From Oscillibacter sp. (GTDB lineage Bacteria; Bacillota; Clostridia; Oscillospirales; Oscillospiraceae): a stretch of DNA of 32,752 nt. Location: assembly GCA_022796315.1 (NCBI GenBank), contig JAAWIL010000003.1, positions 1 through 32,752 on the forward strand, in the 5' to 3' direction. Made by a program: the position numbers and the translations under genes. Below are positions 15,964 through 24,514 of the stretch, piece by piece (the first letter of the stretch is position 1; every line of letters begins with the position of its first letter). The notes beneath the pieces were generated by a model. It searched no databases. It was given only the letters and a program-made list of their open reading frames with translations, and was not told the origin of the DNA.

Positions 15964-16104
15964 TTGACTATAAAGATATACGCTATCGGATGGCTGCAAA
16001 TCTTCCGCCGCGCCATGCTCGCGTGTCCCCGCGGTCAGACGGGAATTTGCGGCTGGAAGGCTTGGGAAGCTGTGGATTGCCGGGAAATTCTCCCTTAGAA
16101 ACCA

Positions 16105-16134
16105 TTGACAAGTAGATATTCCGGCGCATATAAT
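16105..16134 (+). promoter_or_regulatory. Perfect-consensus promoter of the transmembrane chemoreceptor
   Basis: TTGACA (16105-16110) and TATAAT (16129-16134) are both exact consensus, 18 bases apart. The start predicted near 16141 gives an unusually long leader of about 194 bases with no recognised riboswitch. No sigma-D-type chemotaxis promoter is visible. Confidence 0.8.
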
Positions 16135-16334
16135 AAAAAAATGAAAGCATAGGCTTTTGGCGTTGTTTTGAGAGATGCCAGGGAATGCGGATAGGGAATT
16201 CGCCGCGCCGAGGAAGGGATTCTTATTCCGGGGCGGCATTGTTTTGTGGAGATTCTCCCCTGCCGGGTATCCTGCCATTCTGCGGACAGGGCCTTGGAGC
16301 ACAGTTCAGTTTTAAAAAATTGAGGTGCAGAGAG

Positions 16335-18308
16335 ATGAAAAGTATCCGGAAAAAGATCACAGTGTGTCTGATGGCAACGGTTTTGATTGCTCTGGCAGCG
16401 GTGGGAACGTCCAGTATCGCCCTGAACTACCGGAGCACCCTGGCCACAGTGGACCAGATGATGAGCGAGACCGCAGTGCTGGCGGCGGAGCGCATCCAGC
16501 AGGAACTGACCGCCTACCAAAATGTGGCCATGGATACCGGCTGCATCCCCCAGCTGTCCGACGGGACGGTGCCGGTGGAGGAAAAGCGCGCGATCATTGA
16601 CGAGCGCGTCTCCATGCACGGCTTCCAGCGGGGCAACATCGTCGGCGCGAACGGCGTCAGCATCTTTGACGGGAAGGACTACTCCGACCGGGAATACGTG
16701 CAGCAGGCGATGAAGGGGAACGTTTACGTCTCCGAGCCCCTGGTCAGCAAGGTGACGGGGGAGCTCTCCATCATGGTGGCGGCGCCGCTCTATGCCGGCG
16801 GAAACCAGGGGTCCCGGATTGTGGGTGTGATCTATTTTGTGCCGCCGGAGACGTTTTTGAACGACATCGTCTCCTCCATCAAGGTCAGTCCCAACAGCCG
16901 GGCCTATATGATCAACAAGAACGGCGACACCATCGCGGACGCCACGCTGGAGACCATCACCACACAGAATGTGGAGCGGGACGCCCAGAGCGACAAATCC
17001 CTGCGGGACTTGGCCGCCATTCATGCGCAGATGCGCCAGGGGGAGAACGGTTTTGGCAGTTTCTCCAATGAGGCCGGCCCCTGGTTTGCGGCCTACGCCC
17101 CGGTGGAGGGGACGGACGGCTGGAGCGTCTCCGTTACGGCCATGAAGAAGGACTATCTGACGGATACATACGTGGGAATGCTGATCAACCTGCTGGTGGT
17201 CTTGGCCTCCATTTTGGCCTCGGTCGTGGTGGCGCTGAAGCTCTCCAGCAACATCAGCGTGCCGATGCGGGCCTGCGCCGAGCGGATGAAGCTGCTGGTG
17301 GAGGGCGACCTGGAGTCCCCGGTGCCCGAGACCGTGGGGCAGGATGAGACGGCGGAGCTGACCCGTTCCACGGCAGAGCTGGTGACGGGTCTGAACACGA
17401 TCATCAACGATATCGGGTATCTCCTGACCGAGATGTCCCGGCAGAATTTTGATATCCAATCCGCCCATCGGGAGGCCTATGTGGGCGGGTTCCAGGGAAT
17501 CCTGACGTCCATGCGCACGCTGAAGGTGGAGCTGAGCCGCACCATGCGCCAGATTGACGCCTCGGCCGGGCAGGTCTCCGCGGCCAGCGGACAGGTCTCC
17601 ACCGGCGCCCAGACCCTGAGCCAGGGGTCCATGATGCAGGCGAGCTCCGTGGAAGAGCTGGCAGCCACCATCAACGACATCGCTGCCAGCGCGAAAAAGA
17701 CCTCTTCCGCCGCCGAGGAGGCGGGCCAGTTTGTGGGCCAGGCCGGCGCGCAGCTGGGCATCAGCGTGGAGCACGTCAAGGAGCTGAACGGCGCCATGGA
17801 GAAGATCTCCCAGTCCTCTGAGGAGATCTCCAAGATCATTGCCGCCATCGAGAATATCGCCTTCCAGACGAACATCCTGGCGCTGAACGCCGCCGTGGAG
17901 GCGGCCCGGGCCGGCAGCGCCGGAAAGGGCTTTGCCGTGGTGGCCGACGAGGTGCGGAACCTGGCCAGCAAGTCCGACGAGGCCGCCAAGGCCACCAAGG
18001 AGCTGATCGAGGGCTCCATTGCCGCCGTCACCGAGGGCAGAGGGGCGGTGACCAGGGTGACAGAGTCCCTGGAGCAGACCAGCGTCTTTGCCGGCCATGT
18101 GACCGCGCAGATGGATATTGTGGTAGATGCGGTGGAGAAGCAGACCAGCGCCATCGCCCAGGTCACCGAGGGCGTGGACCAGATCTCCTCCGTGGTGCAG
18201 ACCAACTCCGCCACCGCCCAGGAGAGCGCCGCCGCCAGTGAGGAGCTCTCTGCGGAGGCCTCCAGCCTGAAGCATCTGGTGGACCAGTTCACGCTGGCAC
18301 AGGAGTGA
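16335..18308 (+). CDS. Transmembrane methyl-accepting chemotaxis protein with extracellular Cache-type sensor
   Basis: The 657-residue protein has a short cytoplasmic basic start, TM1 (about 10-30), an extracellular domain of about 250 residues (31-278), TM2 (280-302), HAMP-like segments (303-395) and a long coiled-coil signalling domain (400-655). The sensor resembles a double Cache domain, with motifs such as [26 protein letters not shown] and DGWSVSV. The hairpin tip that binds CheA/CheW is [20 protein letters not shown], then [20 protein letters not shown] (506-544). The ATG at 16335 has GAGGTG upstream and begins at the basic pre-TM residues. It is monocistronic, between the TRAP operon and the FIST unit. 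The ligand is unknown; neighbouring transport genes make an organic acid or amino-acid derivative plausible. Confidence 0.93.
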   Translation: MKSIRKKITVCLMATVLIALAAVGTSSIALNYRSTLATVDQMMSETAVLAAERIQQELTAYQNVAMDTGCIPQLSDGTVPVEEKRAIIDERVSMHGFQRGNIVGANGVSIFDGKDYSDREYVQQAMKGNVYVSEPLVSKVTGELSIMVAAPLYAGGNQGSRIVGVIYFVPPETFLNDIVSSIKVSPNSRAYMINKNGDTIADATLETITTQNVERDAQSDKSLRDLAAIHAQMRQGENGFGSFSNEAGPWFAAYAPVEGTDGWSVSVTAMKKDYLTDTYVGMLINLLVVLASILASVVVALKLSSNISVPMRACAERMKLLVEGDLESPVPETVGQDETAELTRSTAELVTGLNTIINDIGYLLTEMSRQNFDIQSAHREAYVGGFQGILTSMRTLKVELSRTMRQIDASAGQVSAASGQVSTGAQTLSQGSMMQASSVEELAATINDIAASAKKTSSAAEEAGQFVGQAGAQLGISVEHVKELNGAMEKISQSSEEISKIIAAIENIAFQTNILALNAAVEAARAGSAGKGFAVVADEVRNLASKSDEAAKATKELIEGSIAAVTEGRGAVTRVTESLEQTSVFAGHVTAQMDIVVDAVEKQTSAIAQVTEGVDQISSVVQTNSATAQESAAASEELSAEASSLKHLVDQFTLAQE

Positions 18309-18368
18309 CGCAGCCCTGACAGGGTCTCTGGAGCACGGACATCCTGCCTTGGGAATGACCGGGAGCTG

Positions 18369-18397
18369 TTGACATGTGGAACGGGTTCCCGTATAAT
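18369..18397 (+). promoter_or_regulatory. Perfect-consensus promoter of the FIST/MCP/FapA/CheY unit
   Basis: TTGACA (18369-18374) and TATAAT (18392-18397) are exact consensus with the ideal 17-base spacer. The start predicted near 18404 leaves about 28 bases before the chosen GTG. Confidence 0.85.
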
Positions 18398-18431
18398 TTG
18401 AGCGAGAAAAAATATGGGAGGGAACGGCAGC

Positions 18432-19487
18432 GTGAAACAGTTTTTTGGGATGAGCCGGAACGGCAATTTGGAGGAAGCGGTCCGTGGACTCCACAGCCCT
18501 CAGTTTATAATGCTGTTATCGAACGACACGCAATTTACAGCCCATGTGGAGGAGCTGGAGCGGCGCTTTCCCGGCGTTCCAAGCATCGGATGTATCGGGA
18601 TGAGCTATCAGACCAGCGTGGTGGAGAACGGCGTGGGAGTCATCGCGTTTTCGGATGGCGTCAAGGCTGCGGCCAACGTGCTGGAGCAGGCCTCCGTCAT
18701 GCCGGTCAAGTACATCCGGAGGCTGGAAAACGACGTGCAGGCGGTGGGCGGCTCCGGCAGGGACACGGTGTGCATTGACTTCTGCGCGGGGAACGACGCC
18801 TGTGTGCTGACCACCATCAACACGGTTTTGCAGCGGCAGGGAATCCCCCTGGTGGGGGGAACCGGCGACCAGGGACGGGTGTCCGCCAATGGGCGGGTGT
18901 ATCAGGACGCGGTGGCTTACGGAATCGTGCGGAACCAGAACGGAAGGGTGAAGACCTACAAGGAGAACATCTATCACCAGCTGGGGAATTACCGCTTCAT
19001 CGCCTCCAATACGGACCGGGCCAATTACATTCTGGGCTCTCTGAACGGAAAGCCCGCCAAGCAGGTCTATGAGAGCATCCTCCATGTGACCGATGAGGAG
19101 ATCCTGACCAGGACCTTCCAGAACCCCTTTGGCAAGATCAACGGGGACGATACCTGCATCATCTCGATCAAGGAGGTCCGGGGCAATGCCTTGGCCTGCT
19201 TCCGCCAGGTCAACGACTCCGACGTGCTGATCCTGCTGGAGCTGGGGGACTATCAGGCCATTACCAGGAATACGATTCAGCAGATCTGCCAGGAGTTCCC
19301 CAAGCGCTCCGCGGTGTTCTCCGTGAACTGCCTGTTCCGCTATAAGCTCTTTTCCGAGCGCAATTATATGCAGGCGTATCTGCGGGAGATGGCGGCTCTG
19401 GGGAGCCACGCTGGGCTTGTGGGATACGGTGAGCACTACAACAACCGGTTTGTGAATCAGTCCATGACCTGCGTGGTCTTTGAGTAA
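18432..19487 (+). CDS. FIST domain sensory protein
   Basis: About 351 residues, soluble, with no signal peptide. It shows FIST N and FIST C organisation: FIST N at about 15-190 (GIGCIGMSY-like turn, [30 protein letters not shown]) and FIST C at about 195-350 ([43 protein letters not shown]). FIST domains are proposed intracellular sensors of small ligands, perhaps amino acids, often linked to chemoreceptors, kinases or cyclic-di-GMP enzymes. The start is taken as GTG 18432, because GGGAGGG lies nine bases upstream. An ATG at 18414 has no such site and would leave a leader of only ten bases. The soluble chemoreceptor gene starts 11 bases after the stop, so the two are translated together. A functional partnership is inference. 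Confidence 0.87.
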   Translation: MKQFFGMSRNGNLEEAVRGLHSPQFIMLLSNDTQFTAHVEELERRFPGVPSIGCIGMSYQTSVVENGVGVIAFSDGVKAAANVLEQASVMPVKYIRRLENDVQAVGGSGRDTVCIDFCAGNDACVLTTINTVLQRQGIPLVGGTGDQGRVSANGRVYQDAVAYGIVRNQNGRVKTYKENIYHQLGNYRFIASNTDRANYILGSLNGKPAKQVYESILHVTDEEILTRTFQNPFGKINGDDTCIISIKEVRGNALACFRQVNDSDVLILLELGDYQAITRNTIQQICQEFPKRSAVFSVNCLFRYKLFSERNYMQAYLREMAALGSHAGLVGYGEHYNNRFVNQSMTCVVFE

Positions 19488-19498
19488 GGAGGGACAGG

Positions 19499-20443
19499 AT
19501 GTTATTTACAGGAAAGCGCCGGCAGGCACCGGAGCAGCCCCGCGCGGAGAAGAGTCTGTACCCGGTGCTCCACGTGGCGGACAGCCTGAAGGCCTACCAG
19601 AGAGAGCTGGTGAAAAAAGAGGTGGCCTCCCTTTCGGAGCTGAGCATGGTGGGCAGCGCCTTCTCCAACGTGGTGGCGGAGGCGGACCAGTTTCAGGAGA
19701 AGCTCCAGGATTTGGGACAATCCTTTTCCGATATTGACCAGACGGCAGGGGGATTCCGCCAGGTGCGGGAGGAGGTCGCCCTGGCTGTGACGGCGGCCCA
19801 GGACCAGATGGAGGAGCTGGAGAAGACCTCCTCGCAGGTGCAGCGGTCCTATGAGGAGATGGCGGGGATGTTCGCCCAGCTGCAGGCCGCCATTGATGGG
19901 ATTCAAAAGTGCATGGGCAAGATTGTGTCTATCGCGGATCAGACGGATATCCTGGCCATCAACGCCTCCATTGAGGCGGCACGAGCCGGCGTGGAGGGCC
20001 GCGGCTTCGCCGTGGTAGCGGTGCAGGTTAAGGAGCTGGCCAAGGAGATCAAGGTGCTGGCGGCGGAGGTGAATACCGGCGTCGGCGACGTGGAGGACCG
20101 GGCGGGACAGCTCAGCGGAAGCATTACCACCTCCCAGCAGCTCCTGGGCCAGAGCATGGATATTGTGGAACAGACCGACGAGAGCTTTCGCCGGATTATG
20201 GCGGCGTCCGAGGGCGCGGTGTCCGTGCAGACGGAGATCTCCAGCGTGATCAGCGCCTCCCAGCAGAACCTGCAGATTATCTGCCAGTTTTTCGACCGGA
20301 TCAAGGACCAGTATCAGGAGGTCATCCGGCATATTGCGCAGGCCAGCCGCCTGGGCACGACAAAGAGCGCGATGTTTGAGGATATGGACAATATGATTTC
20401 TCAGATTCCGCCGATGGTGAAAGAGGCGAAAGAGGGACGCTGA
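19499..20443 (+). CDS. Soluble chemoreceptor-like protein (MCP signalling domain only)
   Basis: The 314-residue protein has no membrane segment, HAMP or sensor domain. Almost all of it is predicted long helix. The recognisable part is the MCP tip, about 130-190: [40 protein letters not shown]. This is shorter and more divergent than in the membrane receptor upstream. The ATG has AAGGAGG six bases before it. Because the protein lacks a sensor and follows a FIST gene by 11 bases, the FIST protein may supply sensing in trans, a split version of FIST-MCP fusions. Whether it couples to CheA/CheW or to something else cannot be told here, since no cheA or cheW lies in the window. Confidence 0.88.
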   Translation: MLFTGKRRQAPEQPRAEKSLYPVLHVADSLKAYQRELVKKEVASLSELSMVGSAFSNVVAEADQFQEKLQDLGQSFSDIDQTAGGFRQVREEVALAVTAAQDQMEELEKTSSQVQRSYEEMAGMFAQLQAAIDGIQKCMGKIVSIADQTDILAINASIEAARAGVEGRGFAVVAVQVKELAKEIKVLAAEVNTGVGDVEDRAGQLSGSITTSQQLLGQSMDIVEQTDESFRRIMAASEGAVSVQTEISSVISASQQNLQIICQFFDRIKDQYQEVIRHIAQASRLGTTKSAMFEDMDNMISQIPPMVKEAKEGR

Positions 20444-20455
20444 GGCCAGCGTCCC
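20434..20455 (+). other. Small hairpin over the soluble-MCP stop codon
   Basis: GGGACGCT (20434-20441) pairs with AGCGTCCC (20448-20455) around a six-base loop and includes the stop codon. No T run follows, so it is more likely an mRNA end stabiliser or partial attenuator than a terminator. Confidence 0.45.
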
Positions 20456-20537
20456 ATTTCACAGTCTCCATGAATGGGAGAGAGCTCCTTACTGCGTTTG
20501 GATTGGAAGCTCGTTCTAGGAAGGTGGTGCCGCAAAG

Positions 20538-22280
20538 ATGTCACTGAGAGAAAAGATTGCTTCGTTTTTGTTTCGGGCAAGAGCGAAGGAGAACTTGGAG
20601 GATGGCGCGCAGCAGGAGCAGGCGAAGGCAGAGACTGCGGAGGCCCAGGAGGACAGCAGCGTCAACCCGGCTGTGCTGGAGCTGTCTCCGGAACATGCCC
20701 TCCACCGTCTCCGGGAGATGCGCCGGCAGGAGGCCGGCTATATGCCGGCCCCCAGAATTTGCCTGGATGAGGAGGGAATCCTTCCGCCAGAGCTGGTGAA
20801 GAAGGAACTGAACCGCCTGCGCTCCTTCCTGAGCAGCGCTTGCGGCGCACGGCTCAAGCAGGCCAAGGGAAAGAAGCCGGGCAAGAACCGGAAAAAGGAG
20901 AAGGAGGCGGGGGAGCCGGAAGATGAGGGAGATGCGCTGATGCTGGACGCCCTGCCCCAGTTCTTCCTCTCGGCGGATAAGCTCTATGCCTGGATGATTG
21001 TGCTGCCGCCTGTTGGAGAGGGACAGGAGCTGAACCGGGACCTGCTCTGGCGAGCGATGCGGGGACAGGGGATTACCTACGGCGTAGACGAGCGGCTGGT
21101 GGACCGGCTGTCTCACGACGACGAGCGGTACTTCCACCTGTATCTCATTGCCAAGGGAAAACCCGCCTTTGACGGGAAAAACGGCAACATTGTGGACTAC
21201 TTCCCCCGGGTTGTGGAGCGGGTGATGGAGGTGGATGAGTTCGGGCAGGTGGACTATGCCAACCTGAACCTGATCCGCAATGTCAAGGAGGGGCAGGAGA
21301 TCTGCCGCCTCATTAAGCCCACCGAGGGCGAGCCGGGCCGGACGGTGACAGACCAGGAGATTCCCGCAAAGAGCGGAAAGCCGGTGCCGCTGCCGAAGGG
21401 GCGGAACACCGAGATCAGCGAGGACGAACTCTCCCTGATTGCGGTCATGCCGGGGCATGTGGAATTCACCGGCCGGAGCTTCCAGGTAAAGCCGGTGCTG
21501 GATATTGACGGAAATGTGGACTTTTCCACGGGAAATATCAAGTTCCTGGGGGACATCAATATCAAAGGCGACGTGCTCAGCGGGTTCACAGTCCGCGCCA
21601 TGGGAGATATTCACGTAGGCGGCGTGGTGGAGGCCGGAAGCACCGTGGAGGCCGGCGGAGACCTGGTGGTGGTCAAGGGCATCCTGGGAGACGGCACCAC
21701 GGTGATTCGCGCGCACCGGTGCGTCTTCTCCAAGTATATTGAGAACTCCACCATTTACGTCCGGGAGAACTTGCAGACGGACTGCATCATCAACGGCAGA
21801 GTGTACTGTGATGGAGAGGTCCACGTCCGCTCTGGGCGGGGCAGCATTATGGGCGGCCGGATCTGGGCCGCCAAGCTGGTAAACGCCGCGTCGGTGGGGT
21901 CCCCGGCGGAGTGCAGAACGACCATCGCCCTGGGAGGCCTGCCCTGCACGAACTTCGAGCGGGAGGTCGTGCAGCAGGAGCTGAAGGACCTGGAGATGGA
22001 TCTGGAGAAGCTGGAGTGCCAGCCGGACAGCCCGGTCAAGAGCAGTCTTCTGGCCAAGCTGCGGGTGAAGCTGTCTACGGCGGAGCTGAAGCTGAAGCAG
22101 CTGGAAGATGATTTGGTGGACATCGAACAGGAGATGACGGAGAAAACGGCGGGACGGATGGAGTGCGGTGTGGCCTACCCGGAGACGGAGATCAGCATTG
22201 GCGACGAGATGCTCCGCCTGCGGCGGGAGACCAGACAGTGCGTCGCGAAGCTGGTGAGCGGGGAGATCGTGGTGATATAA
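20538..22280 (+). CDS. FapA family protein (DUF342, flagellar assembly protein A-like)
   Basis: The protein has 580 residues. A variable N-terminus with a Lys-rich linker (about 105-125) is followed by the conserved FapA region (about 140-450). Motifs include AKGKPAFDGKNGNIVDYFPR, FGQVDYANLNLIRNVKEGQ and PTEGEPGRTV, then a right-handed beta-helix-like stretch of short hydrophobic turns (IDGNVDFSTGNIKFLGDINI, GDVLSGFTVRAMGDIHVGG). A coiled coil (475-540) and a short C-terminal cap end it. FapA proteins are poorly characterised polymer-forming proteins; a role in polar flagellar assembly has been described in Vibrio. No flagellar gene is visible here; instead it lies between a soluble chemoreceptor and a CheY-like receiver. 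It may scaffold or localise that unit, which is inference. An AGGTGG precedes the ATG. Confidence 0.88.
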   Translation: MSLREKIASFLFRARAKENLEDGAQQEQAKAETAEAQEDSSVNPAVLELSPEHALHRLREMRRQEAGYMPAPRICLDEEGILPPELVKKELNRLRSFLSSACGARLKQAKGKKPGKNRKKEKEAGEPEDEGDALMLDALPQFFLSADKLYAWMIVLPPVGEGQELNRDLLWRAMRGQGITYGVDERLVDRLSHDDERYFHLYLIAKGKPAFDGKNGNIVDYFPRVVERVMEVDEFGQVDYANLNLIRNVKEGQEICRLIKPTEGEPGRTVTDQEIPAKSGKPVPLPKGRNTEISEDELSLIAVMPGHVEFTGRSFQVKPVLDIDGNVDFSTGNIKFLGDINIKGDVLSGFTVRAMGDIHVGGVVEAGSTVEAGGDLVVVKGILGDGTTVIRAHRCVFSKYIENSTIYVRENLQTDCIINGRVYCDGEVHVRSGRGSIMGGRIWAAKLVNAASVGSPAECRTTIALGGLPCTNFEREVVQQELKDLEMDLEKLECQPDSPVKSSLLAKLRVKLSTAELKLKQLEDDLVDIEQEMTEKTAGRMECGVAYPETEISIGDEMLRLRRETRQCVAKLVSGEIVVI

Positions 22281-22436
22281 CCGGCCTTCACAGGGCGTTC
22301 AGGCGGCGGAACACGGGCCGCTTACGTCCGGCGGCAGAGGCGAGCGGTTGGACAGCGGAGCTGCCGGATTTCCCCGGCAGGGCGGTTCGGAGGGCCGCGC
22401 CTGCATGATCTGAAATCGGAAAGAGGAAACAGTGAT

Positions 22437-22799
22437 ATGAAGAAAAAGCTCATGGTGGTAGATGATTCCCGGATGATGGAGCTGCAGATCTGCAAGCTGC
22501 TGGAGGACTCTGCGTTCGAGGTGGCGGCATACTGCGAAAACGGCGAGGATGCGATTGTGCGCTATCAGGAGATTCATCCGGATATCGTGACCATGGACAT
22601 CATCATGCCTGGCATTGACGGCCTGGAGACGGCAAAGATCATCTTGGAGGAGCACCCGGAGGCACGCATTGTGATGCTTTCCTCTCTGGTGTGTGAGGAC
22701 ACCATCAATGAGGCCGGCAGCATCGGCGCGAAAACCTTTCTCAACAAGCCGGTCACAAGGGAGAACTTGCTTCAGGCTTTGGAGACGGCGCTGGGCTGA
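22437..22799 (+). CDS. CheY-like response regulator receiver
   Basis: The 120-residue protein is a lone receiver. The acidic pocket is VVDDSR (7-12), the acceptor is Asp54 in TMDIIMPGIDG, Ser82/Ser83 lie in MLSSL, and Lys104 is in LNKPV. It resembles CheY more than the receiver at 8095-8457, with IIMPGIDGLE and VMLSS as in clostridial CheY proteins. It is the last gene of the FIST/MCP/FapA unit, 156 bases after fapA. That gap has a 7-bp hairpin (22361-22380) but no T run or promoter that I can see. It may be the output of this chemosensory unit; the kinase is not in the window. Confidence 0.92.
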   Translation: MKKKLMVVDDSRMMELQICKLLEDSAFEVAAYCENGEDAIVRYQEIHPDIVTMDIIMPGIDGLETAKIILEEHPEARIVMLSSLVCEDTINEAGSIGAKTFLNKPVTRENLLQALETALG

Positions 22800-22833
22800 G
22801 GAGCGCGGAATTTTCAAAATGGACAGATCAGAG

Positions 22834-22866
22834 GGCAGCAGATGCGTCGCGTCTGCTGCCTTTTTG
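22834..22866 (+). terminator. Rho-independent terminator of the FIST/MCP/FapA/CheY unit
   Basis: GGCAGCAGA (22834-22842) pairs perfectly with TCTGCTGCC (22852-22860), followed at once by five T. It lies 35 bases after the receiver stop codon. Confidence 0.92.
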
Positions 22867-22973
22867 TTGCGGATTGACCCTGAACGGGAAATGATGTGAT
22901 TCTCCTGAGAGACAAAGCGGGGATTTTTGCCCATAGAATTGGCATTTTGGAACTTTTTTTGGAAGTCAGTCCC

Positions 22974-23002
22974 TTGAAAAGGCGGAAAAAATATGCTACA
23001 CT
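22974..23002 (+). promoter_or_regulatory. Promoter of the binding-protein/giant-kinase operon
   Basis: TTGAAA (22974-22979) and TACACT (22997-23002) are 17 bases apart. The predicted start near 23009 is about 35 bases before the lipoprotein ATG. Confidence 0.6.
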
Positions 23003-23043
23003 AACAGGAAACGCCAAAAACGAAAAGGAAGAAGGAATGATCC

Positions 23044-24507
23044 ATGAAGATGAGAAGAAGTACAGCGGAGAAGGCAGGCCTAGTGTGTTTGACTACGGCG
23101 CTGGCGTTTTCGCTGACGGGCTGCGGGAGCAAGAGCCCCCTGGACCCCAAAAATCCGGTATCCCTGACGGTGTGGCACTACTACAACGGCTCCCAGCAGG
23201 CCGCCTTTGACACCCTGGTGGAGGAGTTCAACGACACCGTGGGCCGGGAGCGGGGGATCTACGTGGAGAGCTACTCCCAGGGCTCGGTGTCCGACCTGGA
23301 GACCGCGGTGCGGGACGCCATCGGCGGCAAGGTGGGGGCCGGCGCCATGCCGGATATCTTCTCCTCCTACGCGGACACCGCCTATGAGATCGAGCAGGCG
23401 GGCGCTCTGGCCAACTTGTCGGACTACCTGGACCAGGCGGAGCTGGAGCGGTATGTGGACTCCTACATTGAGGAGGGCCGCATTGCCGCCGACGGGACCC
23501 TGCGGATCTTCCCCACGGCGAAGTCCACGGAGATCATGATGATCAACCGGACGGACTGGGATGTGTTCGCGGCGGCCACAGGGGCCTCCCTGGAGAATCT
23601 GGGGACCGTCGAGGGCGTGGTGGATACCGCCAGGACCTACTATGAGTGGACGGACAGCCTGACCCCGGATGTGCCGGGGGACGGCAAGGCCTTCTACGGC
23701 CGGGACGCCATGGCGAACTACTTCATCATCGGTATGCAGCAGCTGGGCGTGGAGATCTTCCAGGTGGAGAACGGGGAGATGACCCTGAACACGCCGAAGG
23801 AGGAGCTGCGCCGGCTGTGGGAAAACTACTACGTGCCCATGGTCCAGGGGTACTTCGGGGCCTATGGCTCCTTCCGCTCGGACGACGTGAAAACCGGGGA
23901 CATTCTGGCCTATACGGGTTCCACCACCTCCGCCATGTATTTCCCCGACCAGGTGGAGCTGGAGGAGGGCAGCCACGCCATCGACTACCAGGTCATGGCG
24001 GCGCCGGTTTTTGAGGGCGGGCGGAACTACGCCGTGCAGCAGGGCGCCGGAATGGTGGTCAGCAAATCGGACGAACAGCACGAGTACGCCGCCGTTGAAT
24101 TTTTGAAGTGGTTCACCCAGACGGAGAACAACCTTCAGTTCGGCTGCGTGTCCGGCTACCTGCCGGTGCTGAAGGAGGCCAGCAGCATCGAGAAGCTGGA
24201 CCAGGTGATCGGGGACCGGGACCTGTCGGTGGCGCCCAAGACCTATGACTGCCTGAGCACCATGTTCGACGGCATGGAGGACATCACCCTCTATACCAAC
24301 AAGAGCTTCCGGAACGGCTCCGCGGCGCGGAAGGTGCTGGAGTACCACCTGGCGGACCGGGCGGCGGAGGACCGGGCGGCCGTGACGGCGGCGCTGGCCC
24401 AGGGCAGGAGCCTGGAGGAGGCCGTGGCGCCCTACGTGACGGAAGAGGCCTTTGAGAACTGGTATGGCGCCTTCTGCGAGGCGCTGAACGCGGCTGCGGC
24501 CAAGTAG
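23044..24507 (+). CDS. Extracellular solute-binding lipoprotein, ABC family 1 type
   Basis: The protein has 487 residues, with a lipoprotein signal peptide and lipobox LTGC (Cys27) and then a family-1 solute-binding fold. Typical elements are VSLTVWHYYNGSQQAAFDTL, VEEFNDTVG, MPDIFSSYADTAYEIEQAGA, FPTAKSTEIMMINRTDWD, GAGMVVSKSDEQ and AAVEFLKWFTQTENNLQFG. Such proteins bind sugars or other solutes outside the cell for ABC importers. No ABC permease or ATPase gene follows. Instead a hybrid kinase with an extracellular sensor starts seven bases after the stop. This suggests, by analogy with periplasmic proteins that present ligands to sensor kinases (LuxP-LuxQ, TorT-TorS), a sensory rather than purely transport role. 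That is inference; a permease elsewhere is possible. Confidence 0.92.
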   Translation: MKMRRSTAEKAGLVCLTTALAFSLTGCGSKSPLDPKNPVSLTVWHYYNGSQQAAFDTLVEEFNDTVGRERGIYVESYSQGSVSDLETAVRDAIGGKVGAGAMPDIFSSYADTAYEIEQAGALANLSDYLDQAELERYVDSYIEEGRIAADGTLRIFPTAKSTEIMMINRTDWDVFAAATGASLENLGTVEGVVDTARTYYEWTDSLTPDVPGDGKAFYGRDAMANYFIIGMQQLGVEIFQVENGEMTLNTPKEELRRLWENYYVPMVQGYFGAYGSFRSDDVKTGDILAYTGSTTSAMYFPDQVELEEGSHAIDYQVMAAPVFEGGRNYAVQQGAGMVVSKSDEQHEYAAVEFLKWFTQTENNLQFGCVSGYLPVLKEASSIEKLDQVIGDRDLSVAPKTYDCLSTMFDGMEDITLYTNKSFRNGSAARKVLEYHLADRAAEDRAAVTAALAQGRSLEEAVAPYVTEEAFENWYGAFCEALNAAAAK

Positions 24508-24514
24508 GGATGCC

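Noticed and set aside
15964-15998. TTGACT at 15964 as a second promoter for the chemoreceptor
   Set aside because: No acceptable -10 lies at 16-18 bases; the exact-consensus pair at 16105-16134 is far better.
16135-16334. c-di-GMP riboswitch in the chemoreceptor leader
   Set aside because: The conserved GEMM core and tetraloop receptor pattern could not be found.
16095-18494. Long minus-strand open frame opposite the chemoreceptor
   Set aside because: It is rich in His, Gly and Leu with no recognisable motif, and lies opposite a clear MCP; it is a codon-bias shadow.
22281-22436. Separate promoter for the CheY-like receiver after fapA
   Set aside because: The gap is GC-rich with a small hairpin but no convincing -35/-10 pair, so read-through from the FIST promoter is assumed.
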